In this document: positions 26,500-33,993 of the stretch, piece after piece
Numbering within the stretch: the stretch's first letter is position 1
Layout: each line of letters begins with the position of its first letter
Origin: Phycicoccus endophyticus
GTDB taxonomy: Bacteria > Actinomycetota > Actinomycetes > Actinomycetales > Dermatophilaceae
Reading direction: 5' to 3'
DNA length: 64,000 nt
NCBI RefSeq assembly: GCF_011326735.1
Contig: NZ_JAANCN010000010.1
Coordinates: 1-64,000 of the forward strand
The notes under the pieces: model-generated
Databases searched by the model: none
What the model saw: the letters and a program-made list of their open reading frames with translations, nothing else
Told to the model about the DNA's origin: nothing
Position numbers and translations under genes: made by a program

Positions 26500-27525
26500 A
26501 TGACAGCGCTGTCAACACCCCGGACCCCCACCCCTTCGACGATCGGCCACCACCGGCGCCTCGCCCGGATCTGCGACCAGGCCGGCCACATCCGCACGAT
26601 GGCGATCGACCACCCCGAGAACTACCTGACCCTCTTCGACCCCGACCCCTCGGCCGTGGCGTTCGAGGAGGTCGTCGAGTCCAAGCTCGAGATGGTCCGG
26701 GCGCTCGCGCCGCACTCGACCTCGGTCCTGCTCGACCCCGTGTGGAGCTTCGGACAGGCGGTGGCGACCGGCGCCGTGCCCGGGGACGTCGGTGTGATCA
26801 GCGGCATCGAGGACCTCTACTACGCGCCGAGCAGCGCGGTGGGGTTCGACACCGAGCTGCGCCTGCGCCCCGGGTGGGACCCCGCCGTCCTCACGACGCT
26901 CGGCGCGGACGCCGCCAAGCTCGTCGTCTTCCACCGCGAGGACCAGCCGGAGGCGGTGCGTGCCCAGCAGCACGCCGTCGTCGCCGAGGTCGCCGACCGC
27001 TGCCGCGCCCACCAGCTGCCGCTCGTCGTCGAGCCGCTGTGGTTCCCGACGGGGGAGGAGGACACCGCCGACCCGGCGGTGCGCGAGGTGCGCCGCCGCA
27101 GCGTGTTGTCCGCCGCGCACTCCTTCCGGGCCGCGGGAGCGGACGTCATGAAGATGGAGTTCCCGCTGCTCGACCTCGAGGACCTCGACGCCGCCCACGA
27201 GGCGTGCGCCGCCCTCGACGCCGCGGTCGACGGGCCGTGGGTGCTGCTCTCCGCGGGGGTCACCTTCGAGGGATTCCGCACCCAGCTCGACGTCGCGGCC
27301 GACCACGGCTGCAGCGGGTTCATGGCCGGGCGGGCGATCTGGGGCGACGCCGTGGGCCGGCTCGACGCGCCGGCCCGCGCCGCCGGTGCCGCCCTGGCCG
27401 CCGACCGGCTCGACGAGCTCGCCGCGGTGCTCGAGGGCCGCGGCGCCCCGGCCTACACCCCCGCCGAGCCCGCCGAGGTCGCCTCGCTCATCGGCGCCGA
27501 GTGGTACCGGACCGCGACGGAGTGA
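26500..27525 (+). CDS. Class I aldolase, LacD/YihT family (aldolase 2)
   Basis: This 341-residue protein is a second, divergent member of the LacD/YihT family. The likely Schiff-base lysine is K218 in VMKMEFP, followed by VLLSAGVTFEGF and CSGFMAGRAIW, the same order as in aldolase 1 at 22.1 kb. An N-terminal MAIDHPENY segment matches the substrate-binding strand of the family. It is transcribed divergently from the sugar operon, from a promoter whose start region carries LacI operator O2, so the two aldolases are probably induced together. No ribosome site is visible, in line with a leaderless start. Whether they act on different intermediates, or form a mixed complex, is unknown. Confidence 0.82.
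   Translation: MTALSTPRTPTPSTIGHHRRLARICDQAGHIRTMAIDHPENYLTLFDPDPSAVAFEEVVESKLEMVRALAPHSTSVLLDPVWSFGQAVATGAVPGDVGVISGIEDLYYAPSSAVGFDTELRLRPGWDPAVLTTLGADAAKLVVFHREDQPEAVRAQQHAVVAEVADRCRAHQLPLVVEPLWFPTGEEDTADPAVREVRRRSVLSAAHSFRAAGADVMKMEFPLLDLEDLDAAHEACAALDAAVDGPWVLLSAGVTFEGFRTQLDVAADHGCSGFMAGRAIWGDAVGRLDAPARAAGAALAADRLDELAAVLEGRGAPAYTPAEPAEVASLIGAEWYRTATE
26501..26514. promoter_or_regulatory. LacI-type operator O2, overlapping a start codon
   Basis: The perfect 14-bp palindrome TGACAGCGCTGTCA includes the TG of the aldolase 2 start codon (A at 26500) and the codons after it. Its centre is 67 bp from that of O1, so one LacI tetramer or two dimers could block both directions of transcription. 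Confidence 0.75.
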
Positions 27526-28076
27526 GCGCCGTCGCGGGGCCCGGGCTCGTCTGCGTCGGCGGCGCGCCCGGGGCGGGGAAGACCACGGTGGGGGCGCTCG
27601 TCGCCCGCGGGCGCCGCGCCGCCCTCGTCGACCTCGACAGCGCCACGACCCCGCTGCTCGAGGCGTTCGCCGCCGAGCTCGGGGAGCCCGCCGACCTCGA
27701 CGCCCCGCGCCTGGCCGCCGTCCGGGACGCGCGCTACGCCTGCCTCGCGGGGGTCGTCGCCGACTGCCTGGCCTGCGGCGTCGACGTCGTCGTCGTCGCC
27801 CCGTTCACCCGGGAGGGCGCCGATGCCCGGGTGTGGCGCGCCTGGGGCCTCGCGCTCGGGGCGGGGAGTGTGACGACCTGCTGGCTCACCGTCGACCCCG
27901 CCGTGGCGGCGGCCCGGCGGGCCGGCCGGGGCGCGCCCCGGGACCTCGCGGGGTCCGGCGCGCACGCGGGGTCCGCGGCGGCCGACCTCGAGGGGGTCGA
28001 CGTCGTGCTCGACGCCAGCGACGCCACCGCCGAGGAGCTCGCGGCCCGGCTCGCCGGGGCCTGGCCGCCCCGCTGA
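27522..28076 (+). CDS. P-loop kinase-like protein linked to aldolase 2
   Basis: This 184-residue protein begins with a clear Walker A motif (GGAPGAGKTT near residues 14-23), then LVDLDSATTPLL and VVVVAPFTREG, the layout of small metabolite kinases of the AAA/gluconokinase-like group. The GTG start overlaps the aldolase 2 stop by four bases, so it is coupled to that gene and probably shares the sugar regulon. A sugar or sugar-acid kinase is my best guess, but no substrate motif is recognisable. Confidence 0.65.
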   Translation: MSAVAGPGLVCVGGAPGAGKTTVGALVARGRRAALVDLDSATTPLLEAFAAELGEPADLDAPRLAAVRDARYACLAGVVADCLACGVDVVVVAPFTREGADARVWRAWGLALGAGSVTTCWLTVDPAVAAARRAGRGAPRDLAGSGAHAGSAAADLEGVDVVLDASDATAEELAARLAGAWPPR

Positions 28077-28107
28077 CCGGGCGGCCCGGGGGTGGCACGA
28101 TGACCGG

Positions 28108-28968
28108 ATGAGCGAGGACGCGGTCGAGCGGGCCACCCGAACCCTCGAGGAGGGCATCGTCCGCGACGACGGCACCGCGATGTCCTACGCCGACTATCTC
28201 GACCTCGGCACCCTCCTCGCGGCCCAGCACCCGCGCAGCGACCCCCCGCAGCACGACGAGCTGCTCTTCATCGTCCAGCACCAGGTGAGCGAGCTGTGGC
28301 TCAAGCTGCTCGTCCACGAGCTGCGCTCGGCGCGGGCGCTGCTCGCCGAGGACAACCTGTCCCAGGCGCTCAAGCGGCTCGCCCGCGTCAAGCACGTGCA
28401 GCGCCAGCTCGTCGAGATGTGGGACGTCCTGGCCACCCTCACGCCGAGCGAGTACGCGCGCATCCGGCCCTTCCTCGCGACGAGCTCGGGCTTCCAGAGC
28501 GACCAGTACCGAGCCGTCGAGTTCCTCCTCGGGAACAAGAACGCCGACCTGGTCCGCGTCGTCGAGCACGACGACCGCGCCCGGGCCTCGCTCGAGCAGC
28601 TGCTCGAGGAGCCGACGCTCTACGACGAGCTGCTGCGGCTGCTCGCCCGCCGCGGGTACGCGGTGCCCCCGGGGGTGCTCGCACGGGACGTGCGCGAGCC
28701 GTACCGCCTCGTCCCCGAGCTCGTCGAGGTCTTCGCGCTCGTCTACGCCGCTCCCGAGGAGCACTGGGGCGTCTACGAGACGTGCGAGGAGCTCGTCGAC
28801 GTCGAGGACCTCTTCCAGCAGTGGCGCTTCCGCCACCTGCAGGTCGTCACGCGCACCATCGGGGCCAAGCCCGGCACGGGGGGCTCCAGCGGCGTCGGCT
28901 TCCTGCGCCGTGCCCTGGACCTCACCTTCTTCCCCGAGCTGTACGCGGTGCGCGCGCAGGTCGGGTGA
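28108..28968 (+). CDS. kynA: Tryptophan 2,3-dioxygenase
   Basis: This 286-residue haem enzyme opens the indole ring of L-tryptophan to N-formylkynurenine, the first step of the kynurenine pathway. The family signatures are clear: YADYLDL, ELLFIVQHQVSELWLKLL, SSGFQSDQYR and the haem-ligand region QWRFRHLQVV, followed by IGAKPGTGGSSGV. The length matches bacterial members (about 280 residues). The start is ATG. No formamidase or kynureninase gene is adjacent, so the rest of the pathway must lie elsewhere or be absent. Confidence 0.94.
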   Translation: MSEDAVERATRTLEEGIVRDDGTAMSYADYLDLGTLLAAQHPRSDPPQHDELLFIVQHQVSELWLKLLVHELRSARALLAEDNLSQALKRLARVKHVQRQLVEMWDVLATLTPSEYARIRPFLATSSGFQSDQYRAVEFLLGNKNADLVRVVEHDDRARASLEQLLEEPTLYDELLRLLARRGYAVPPGVLARDVREPYRLVPELVEVFALVYAAPEEHWGVYETCEELVDVEDLFQQWRFRHLQVVTRTIGAKPGTGGSSGVGFLRRALDLTFFPELYAVRAQVG

Positions 28969-29021
28969 GCCCGCCCGCGACGGCGCGGCCGCCGGCCACG
29001 GCGGGTCACTAGGGTCGGCGC

Positions 29022-29948
29022 ATGGCCGCCCCCCGCGTCATCCACACCGCCCAGGCCCTCGTCGACGCGGTCGTCGAGGTACCCCGCCTCCCGGCCCGCG
29101 GGGGCAACGTCATGGCGACCTCCTCGCGCCGGTACGCCGGGGGAGCGGTGACCACCCTGCTCGCCGCGGCCCGCTCGGGTGCGCGCGCGGTCCATGCGGG
29201 GTCGGTCGGCACCGGCCCGAACGGCGACCTCGTCCGGGCGGTGCTCGAGGCCGAGGGCGTCGCGCTGAGCGCGCCCCGGGTCGACGGGCTCGACACCGGG
29301 GTCTGCCTCGTCCTCGTCGAGCCGACCGCCGAGCGCAGCTTCGTCACGACCGAGGGGGCCGAGCGGCAGGTCACCCCGGCGTCGCTGGCGACCAGCGCCC
29401 CCGCGGCCGGGGACTTCGTGTGCGTCAGCGGCTACTCGCTGGCCGGCGCCACCCGTGACCCGCTCCTGGCGTGGCTGGAGTCGCTGCCCGCGCACGTGCA
29501 CGTCGTCCTCGACCCCGGTGCCGCCTTCGCCGAGGCCGCGCCGCGGGTCCGGGAGGCCGTCCTGGCGCGGACGGCGGTGTGGACGGGCAACGCCGAGGAG
29601 GCCGAGACGCTCGCCGGGGTGCACGGACTGGCGGAGGCGGCGCAGGTCGTCGCGGGCCTGCTGCCCCCCGGGGCGGTCACCGTCGTGCGCGACGGCCCCC
29701 GGGGGTGCCTCGTGCGCGAGGGCGGGCGCGAGAGCCGGCTGCCGGGCCACCCGCAGCGCCCGGTCGACACCAACGGGGCGGGTGACACCCACACCGGCGT
29801 CCTCCTCGCCGAGCGGGTCGCCGGGCTGGGCTGGCCGCAGGCCGCCGTCCGGGCCAACGCCGCCGGCGCGCTCACCGTCACCCGGCGCGGGCCGGACACC
29901 GCCCCGACGCGCGCCGAGATCGACGCCTTCCTCGAGCGCGCCCGCTGA
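29022..29948 (+). CDS. PfkB/ribokinase-family sugar kinase
   Basis: This 308-residue kinase is of the ribokinase type, distinct from the LacC-like kinase at 25.5 kb. It has an N-terminal glycine-containing substrate loop (YAGGAVTTLLAAARSGA), VLDPGAAFAEAAPRV, and the catalytic motif TNGAGDTHTGV near residues 248-258. The start is ATG. It lies alone between tryptophan dioxygenase and a convergent MerR regulator. The substrate could be ribose, fructose, a nucleoside or another sugar; nothing in the context decides it. Confidence 0.8.
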   Translation: MAAPRVIHTAQALVDAVVEVPRLPARGGNVMATSSRRYAGGAVTTLLAAARSGARAVHAGSVGTGPNGDLVRAVLEAEGVALSAPRVDGLDTGVCLVLVEPTAERSFVTTEGAERQVTPASLATSAPAAGDFVCVSGYSLAGATRDPLLAWLESLPAHVHVVLDPGAAFAEAAPRVREAVLARTAVWTGNAEEAETLAGVHGLAEAAQVVAGLLPPGAVTVVRDGPRGCLVREGGRESRLPGHPQRPVDTNGAGDTHTGVLLAERVAGLGWPQAAVRANAAGALTVTRRGPDTAPTRAEIDAFLERAR

Positions 29949-29955
29949 GCGCCGG

Positions 29956-30357
29956 TCAACCCAGCCGGGCCAGGTCCTCCCGGCAGCGGCGCTCGAACCC
30001 GTCGAGCTCGGCGAGGGCAGCCTCGAGGTCGCGGCGGCGCTGCTCGAGGTCTGCCCGGCGGTCGTCGATCTGGGCGAGGACGTACTCCAGCTGGCTGCGC
30101 CGGCCACGCGGGGCGTCGTAGAGGTCGATGATCGTGCGGATCTCCTCGAGCGGGAAGCCGAGCCGGCGCCCCCGCAGGACGAGGGCCAGCCGGGTGCGGT
30201 CGCGCCGGTGGTAGACCCGCGTCGTGCCGCGGCGCTGCGGGGTGAGCAGGCCGAGCTCCTCGTAGTGGCGCACGGTGCGGTGGGTGACCCCGAACTCCTC
30301 GGCCACCTCGGCGATCGACCACGTGCGCTCGCCCGGGGGAGCGCTGGGGGCTGGCAT
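29956..30357 (-). CDS. MerR-family regulator of the adjacent acyl-CoA genes
   Basis: This 133-residue protein has the MerR winged helix (WSIAEVAEEFGVTHRTVRHYEELGLL near residues 13-38, split here by its turn) and a C-terminal dimerising coiled coil rich in Arg, Glu and Leu. It lacks metal-binding cysteines. It is divergent from an acyl-CoA dehydrogenase and carboxyltransferase pair, like the LiuR regulators of branched-chain amino acid catabolism. Its own promoter has the MerR arrangement: TTGACG, an 18-bp spacer holding a palindrome, and AATACT exactly seven bases before the ATG, so the mRNA is probably leaderless and autoregulated. Confidence 0.85.
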   Translation of the reverse strand: MPAPSAPPGERTWSIAEVAEEFGVTHRTVRHYEELGLLTPQRRGTTRVYHRRDRTRLALVLRGRRLGFPLEEIRTIIDLYDAPRGRRSQLEYVLAQIDDRRADLEQRRRDLEAALAELDGFERRCREDLARLG

Positions 30358-30364
30358 ACCGGCG

Positions 30365-30394
30365 AGTATTGCTTTACGTTGACGTCAACGTCAA
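30365..30394 (-). promoter_or_regulatory. MerR-type promoter with 16-bp palindromic operator
   Basis: On the minus strand TTGACG (30389-30394) and AATACT (30365-30370) are separated by 18 bp. The perfect palindrome ACGTTGACGTCAACGT (30376-30391) lies between and partly over them. This is the placement used by MerR-family proteins, and the motif resembles LiuR sites. Confidence 0.65.
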
Positions 30395-30445
30395 GGACCA
30401 CCGAGCGGCCCCGACCGGGGACGCCCGCAGCGCGAAGGGGCGCCG

Positions 30446-31639
30446 ATGTTCGAGCTGAGCAAGGACCACGAGGACTTCCGGGCCGTCGTGCGCGAGTTCG
30501 CCGAGCAGGAGGTGGAGCCGCACGTCGCCGCGTGGGACCGCGCCCACCACTTCCCGGCCGACCTCGTGCCCCGGATGGGCGCGCTCGGCCTCTTCGGGCT
30601 CGTCGTCCCGGAGGCCTACGGCGGCTCGCTCGAGCACTCCGAGGGCGGTGCCTTCACGAGCCTGTGCCTGGCCATCGAGGAGCTCGGCCGGGTCGACCAG
30701 TCGGTGGGCATCACGCTCTCGGCCGGCGTCGGGCTCGGCATCAACCCGATCCTCACCTACGGCAGCGACGCCCAGAAGGAGCGCTTCCTGCCCGACCTCG
30801 TCGCCGGCCGCGCGCTCGCCGGGTTCGGGCTCACCGAGCCGGACGCCGGCTCGGACGCCGGCGCCACCCGCACCCGTGCGGTCCTCGACGAGGACACCGG
30901 GGAGTGGGTCGTCGACGGCGCCAAGGCGTTCATCACCAACTCCGGCACCGAGATCACCTCGGTCGTCACCGTGACGGCCCGCACCGGCACCCTCGAGGAC
31001 GGCCGTCCGGAGATCTCGGCGGTCATGGTGCCCTCCGGCACACCGGGGCTCACCGTCGAGCCGGCCTACGAGAAGATGGGCTGGAACATCTCCGACACCC
31101 ACGGCCTCTCCTTCGACGGCTGCCGTGTCCCGGCCGACCACCTCCTCGGGGAGCGGGGCCGGGGCTTCCACCAGTTCCTCAAGACCCTCGACGACGGACG
31201 GGTCGCGATCAGCGCCCTCGCGCTCGGCCTCATCACCCGGATGCGCGAGGAGGCCGCCGCGTACGCGCGCACCCGGACCGCCTTCGGCCGGCCGATCGGC
31301 GCCAACCAGGGGGTCGCCTTCCCGGTCGCCGACCTGGCGGTCATGGAGGACGCCGCACGGCTGCTCACCTACCGCGCGGCCTGGCTCAAGGACGAGCAGG
31401 AGGCCGGCCGGCGCTCGGTCGCCGAGGTCAAGCAGGCGGCCGCGGCGGCCAAGCTCTACACCTCCGAGGCGGCGGTCACCGCGACCCGGGTCGCGACCCA
31501 GGTCTTCGGCGGCAACGGGTTCATGGAGGAGTACCCCGTCGCCCGGTTCTACCGGGACGCCAAGATCCTCGAGATCGGCGAGGGCACCTCCGAGGTGCAG
31601 CGCATGGTCCTCGCCAAGGGCCTGGGCCTGCCCGCATGA
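30446..31639 (+). CDS. Acyl-CoA dehydrogenase
   Basis: This 397-residue flavoenzyme introduces a double bond into an acyl-CoA thioester and passes electrons to electron-transfer flavoprotein. It has the FAD-contact motif GLTEPDAGSDAG, TNSGTE, and the catalytic base in GEGTSEVQ (E379). The base is in the position used by short- and medium-chain enzymes; isovaleryl-CoA dehydrogenases carry it elsewhere, and the alternative site here (LDDGR) lacks a glutamate. A GAAGGGG site precedes the ATG. The gene overlaps the carboxyltransferase gene (ATGA) and is divergent from the MerR gene, which suggests a branched or short acyl-CoA degradation module. Confidence 0.9.
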   Translation: MFELSKDHEDFRAVVREFAEQEVEPHVAAWDRAHHFPADLVPRMGALGLFGLVVPEAYGGSLEHSEGGAFTSLCLAIEELGRVDQSVGITLSAGVGLGINPILTYGSDAQKERFLPDLVAGRALAGFGLTEPDAGSDAGATRTRAVLDEDTGEWVVDGAKAFITNSGTEITSVVTVTARTGTLEDGRPEISAVMVPSGTPGLTVEPAYEKMGWNISDTHGLSFDGCRVPADHLLGERGRGFHQFLKTLDDGRVAISALALGLITRMREEAAAYARTRTAFGRPIGANQGVAFPVADLAVMEDAARLLTYRAAWLKDEQEAGRRSVAEVKQAAAAAKLYTSEAAVTATRVATQVFGGNGFMEEYPVARFYRDAKILEIGEGTSEVQRMVLAKGLGLPA

Positions 31640-33192
31640 GCGACACCGACCCGCGCGTCGCCGACGTGCGCGCCCGGCTCGAGGCCGCGCACGCGGCCTC
31701 GGCGGCGCCCTCGGAACGGGCCGCGGCCAAGCTCGCCGACCAGGGCAAGCTCTACGTCCGCGAGCGGGTCGCCCTGCTGCTCGACGACGGCTCCTTCGTC
31801 GAGGACGGCCGCTACGCCAACGCGCGCGCGGCCGGGCTGCCCGCCGACGGCGTGGTCACCGGGCGCGGCACCGTCGAGGAGCGGCCGGTCGTCGTCATCG
31901 CCAACGACCCGACGGTCAAGGCCGGCTCGTGGGGAGCGCGCACGGTCGAGAAGATCGTCCGGGCCACCGAGGCCGCGCTGCGCGAGGAGCTGCCGGTCTT
32001 CTGGCTCGTCGACTCCGCCGGCGCGCGGATCACCGACCAGGTCGAGATGTTCCCGGGCCGCCGCGGCGCCGGGCACATCTTCCACAACCAGGTGGCCCTC
32101 TCCGGCAAGGTCCCCCAGGTCTGCTGCCTCTTCGGCCCCTCGGCGGCCGGTGGTGCCTACATCCCGAGCTTCTGCGACGTCGTCATCATGGTCGAGGGCA
32201 ACGCCTCGATGTACCTCGGCAGCCCCCGGATGGCCGAGATGGTCGTCGGCGAGCACGTGTCGCTCGAGGAGATGGGCGGGGCCCGGATGCACTGCACCGT
32301 CTCGGGCGTCGGCGACCTGCTCGCCGCCGACGACGCCGAGGCCATCGAGCTCGCCCGCCTCTACTTCTCCTACCTGCCCGACTCGTGGCGCAGCCCGCTC
32401 CCGACCTACCACCCGGAGGAGCCGGTCGCGCCGCTGTCCCGCGCCACCGTGCCCGAGCGCGAGAGCCAGCCGTTCGACGTCCACGAGCTCATCGAGGGCC
32501 TCGTCGACGCGCACAGCTTCTTCGAGGTCAAGCCGCTGTTCGCGCCCGAGCTCGTCGTCGGCTTCGCCCGGATGGCCGGTGAGAGCGTCGGCATCGTCGC
32601 GAACAACTCCGCGGTCAAGGGCGGGGTGCTCTTCAGCGACTCGGCGGACAAGGCGGCCCGGTTCATCTGGCTGTGCGACGCCTTCTCCGTCCCGCTGCTC
32701 TACCTCGCCGACGTGCCGGGCTTCATGATCGGCTCCGAGGTCGAGCGCGCGGGCATCATCCGGCACGGGGCCAAGATGGTCTCCGCCGTCGCCTCCGCCA
32801 CCGTCCCGCAGCTGTGCGTCGTCGTCCGCAAGGCCTACGGCGCGGGCTTGTACGCCATGGGCGGGCCCGGTTTCGAGCCGGACGCCACCCTCGCCCTGCC
32901 GACCGCGCGGATCGCGGTCATGGGTCCGCAGGCCGCGGTCAACGCCGTCTACGCCAACCGGATCGCCGAGGTCGAGGCCGCCGAGGGCGAGCAGGCCCGG
33001 GCGGACTTCGTCGCCGCCCGCCGGGCGGAGTACCTCGCGGACGTCGACCTCGAGCGGCTGGCGGCCGACCTCGTCGTCGACCAGGTCCTCGAGGCCGAGG
33101 ACCTGCGGGCCGAGCTGCTGCGCCGGCTGCGCTACGCGGCGCGCCGCGAGCGGCACGGCGTGGCCAAGCGCCGCGACGTGCCCCCGGTCTGA
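31636..33192 (+). CDS. Acyl-CoA carboxyltransferase beta subunit (methylcrotonyl-type)
   Basis: This 518-residue subunit transfers CO2 from carboxybiotin to an acyl-CoA. The crotonase-like halves show DSAGARITDQVEMFPGRRGAG in the first (read in pieces: DSAGARI, QVEMFPGR) and LADVPGFMIG with AYGAGLYAMGG in the second. It is of the AccD1/methylcrotonyl-CoA carboxylase type, unlike the propionyl/acetyl type at 46.3 kb. Its start overlaps the acyl-CoA dehydrogenase stop. No dedicated alpha subunit, enoyl-CoA hydratase or HMG-CoA lyase gene follows; it may use the alpha subunit encoded at 15.9 kb. Confidence 0.9.
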   Translation: MSDTDPRVADVRARLEAAHAASAAPSERAAAKLADQGKLYVRERVALLLDDGSFVEDGRYANARAAGLPADGVVTGRGTVEERPVVVIANDPTVKAGSWGARTVEKIVRATEAALREELPVFWLVDSAGARITDQVEMFPGRRGAGHIFHNQVALSGKVPQVCCLFGPSAAGGAYIPSFCDVVIMVEGNASMYLGSPRMAEMVVGEHVSLEEMGGARMHCTVSGVGDLLAADDAEAIELARLYFSYLPDSWRSPLPTYHPEEPVAPLSRATVPERESQPFDVHELIEGLVDAHSFFEVKPLFAPELVVGFARMAGESVGIVANNSAVKGGVLFSDSADKAARFIWLCDAFSVPLLYLADVPGFMIGSEVERAGIIRHGAKMVSAVASATVPQLCVVVRKAYGAGLYAMGGPGFEPDATLALPTARIAVMGPQAAVNAVYANRIAEVEAAEGEQARADFVAARRAEYLADVDLERLAADLVVDQVLEAEDLRAELLRRLRYAARRERHGVAKRRDVPPV

Positions 33193-33193
33193 C

Positions 33194-33210
33194 CGGGCCG
33201 CTCAGGCCCG
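33194..33210. terminator. Short bidirectional hairpin
   Basis: CGGGCC (33194-33199), a five-base loop and GGCCCG (33205-33210) lie between the convergent carboxyltransferase and Maf genes. The stem is only six GC pairs long, so this is tentative. Confidence 0.4.
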
Positions 33211-33867
33211 CTCGCGCAGGTCGTGCCAGGCGAGGCCGAGCTCGCCGAGGAGGTCACGCAGGAGCGGCAGCGAGACGCCGACGACGGTGCCCGGGTCGCC
33301 CTCGATGCCACGCACGTACGGCCCGCCCAGACCGTCGAGGGTGAACGCGCCGGCCACCCGCAGCGGCTCGCCCGTCGCGACGTAGGCGGCGACCTCGGCG
33401 TCGCTGAGCTCGGCGAAGTGGACCAGGGTCGAGGCGGTCGCCCCGAGCGTGCCCCCGCTGCCTCCCTGGCCGCGGGGTCGCAGGTCGAGCAGCCAGTGGC
33501 CGGTGTGCAGGACCCCGGAACGGCCGCGCATGCGCCGCCACCGGGCCTGCGCCTCGGCGGCGTCCGCCGGCTTGCCGTGGACCTCCCCGTCGAGCTCGAG
33601 GACGGAGTCGCACCCGAGTAGCAGGTCAGCGGCGGGGCCCTCGTCCCCTCCGGCGAGACGATGGGCGACGTCGTCGGCCTTGGCGCGGGCGAGCAGCAGG
33701 GCGACGTCCGCCGCCGCCAACGGGCCGTGCTGCGCCTCGGCGGCCGCGAGCGTGGCCTCCTCGTCGACCCCCGAGACCTGGACGAGGGGCTGCACGCCGG
33801 CCGCCCGCAGCACCGCGAGCCGGGCCGGCGAGGCGGAGGCGAGCAGGAGGCGCAGCGGGCCGGTCAT
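33202..33867 (-). CDS. maf: Maf-type nucleotide pyrophosphatase
   Basis: This 221-residue protein belongs to the Maf/HAM1 superfamily, which hydrolyses non-canonical or selected nucleoside triphosphates. The N-terminal LLLASASPARLAVLRAAG motif, LLGCDSV with the catalytic aspartate, and GKPADAAEA are present, and GAFTLDGLGGPYVRGIEGD marks the C-terminal half. The length is normal. In many actinobacteria maf lies beside the acetyl/propionyl-CoA carboxylase genes; here it is about 12 kb from accE, with the PFOR and antiporter genes between. Confidence 0.9.
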   Translation of the reverse strand: MTGPLRLLLASASPARLAVLRAAGVQPLVQVSGVDEEATLAAAEAQHGPLAAADVALLLARAKADDVAHRLAGGDEGPAADLLLGCDSVLELDGEVHGKPADAAEAQARWRRMRGRSGVLHTGHWLLDLRPRGQGGSGGTLGATASTLVHFAELSDAEVAAYVATGEPLRVAGAFTLDGLGGPYVRGIEGDPGTVVGVSLPLLRDLLGELGLAWHDLRERA

Positions 33868-33931
33868 GCGCTCAACCTAGCCCGCGGGGCCGCGTGCGCA
33901 GGGGAGGGCGTCGCTCGTCCGGCAGCCGTCC

Positions 33932-33948
33932 ACTACACAGCGTAGTAT
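33932..33948 (+). promoter_or_regulatory. Candidate promoter/operator upstream of the PFOR operon
   Basis: An inverted repeat ACTAC-(5)-GTAGT (33932-33946) overlaps a good -10 box TAGTAT (33943-33948), 46 bp upstream of the GltD-like gene. A regulator bound here would block the promoter. No gene for such a regulator is adjacent. Confidence 0.35.
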
Positions 33949-33993
33949 TCGGGGTGGGTCCGCGTCCGCCGGACCCACCCAGGAGGCGCCGAC

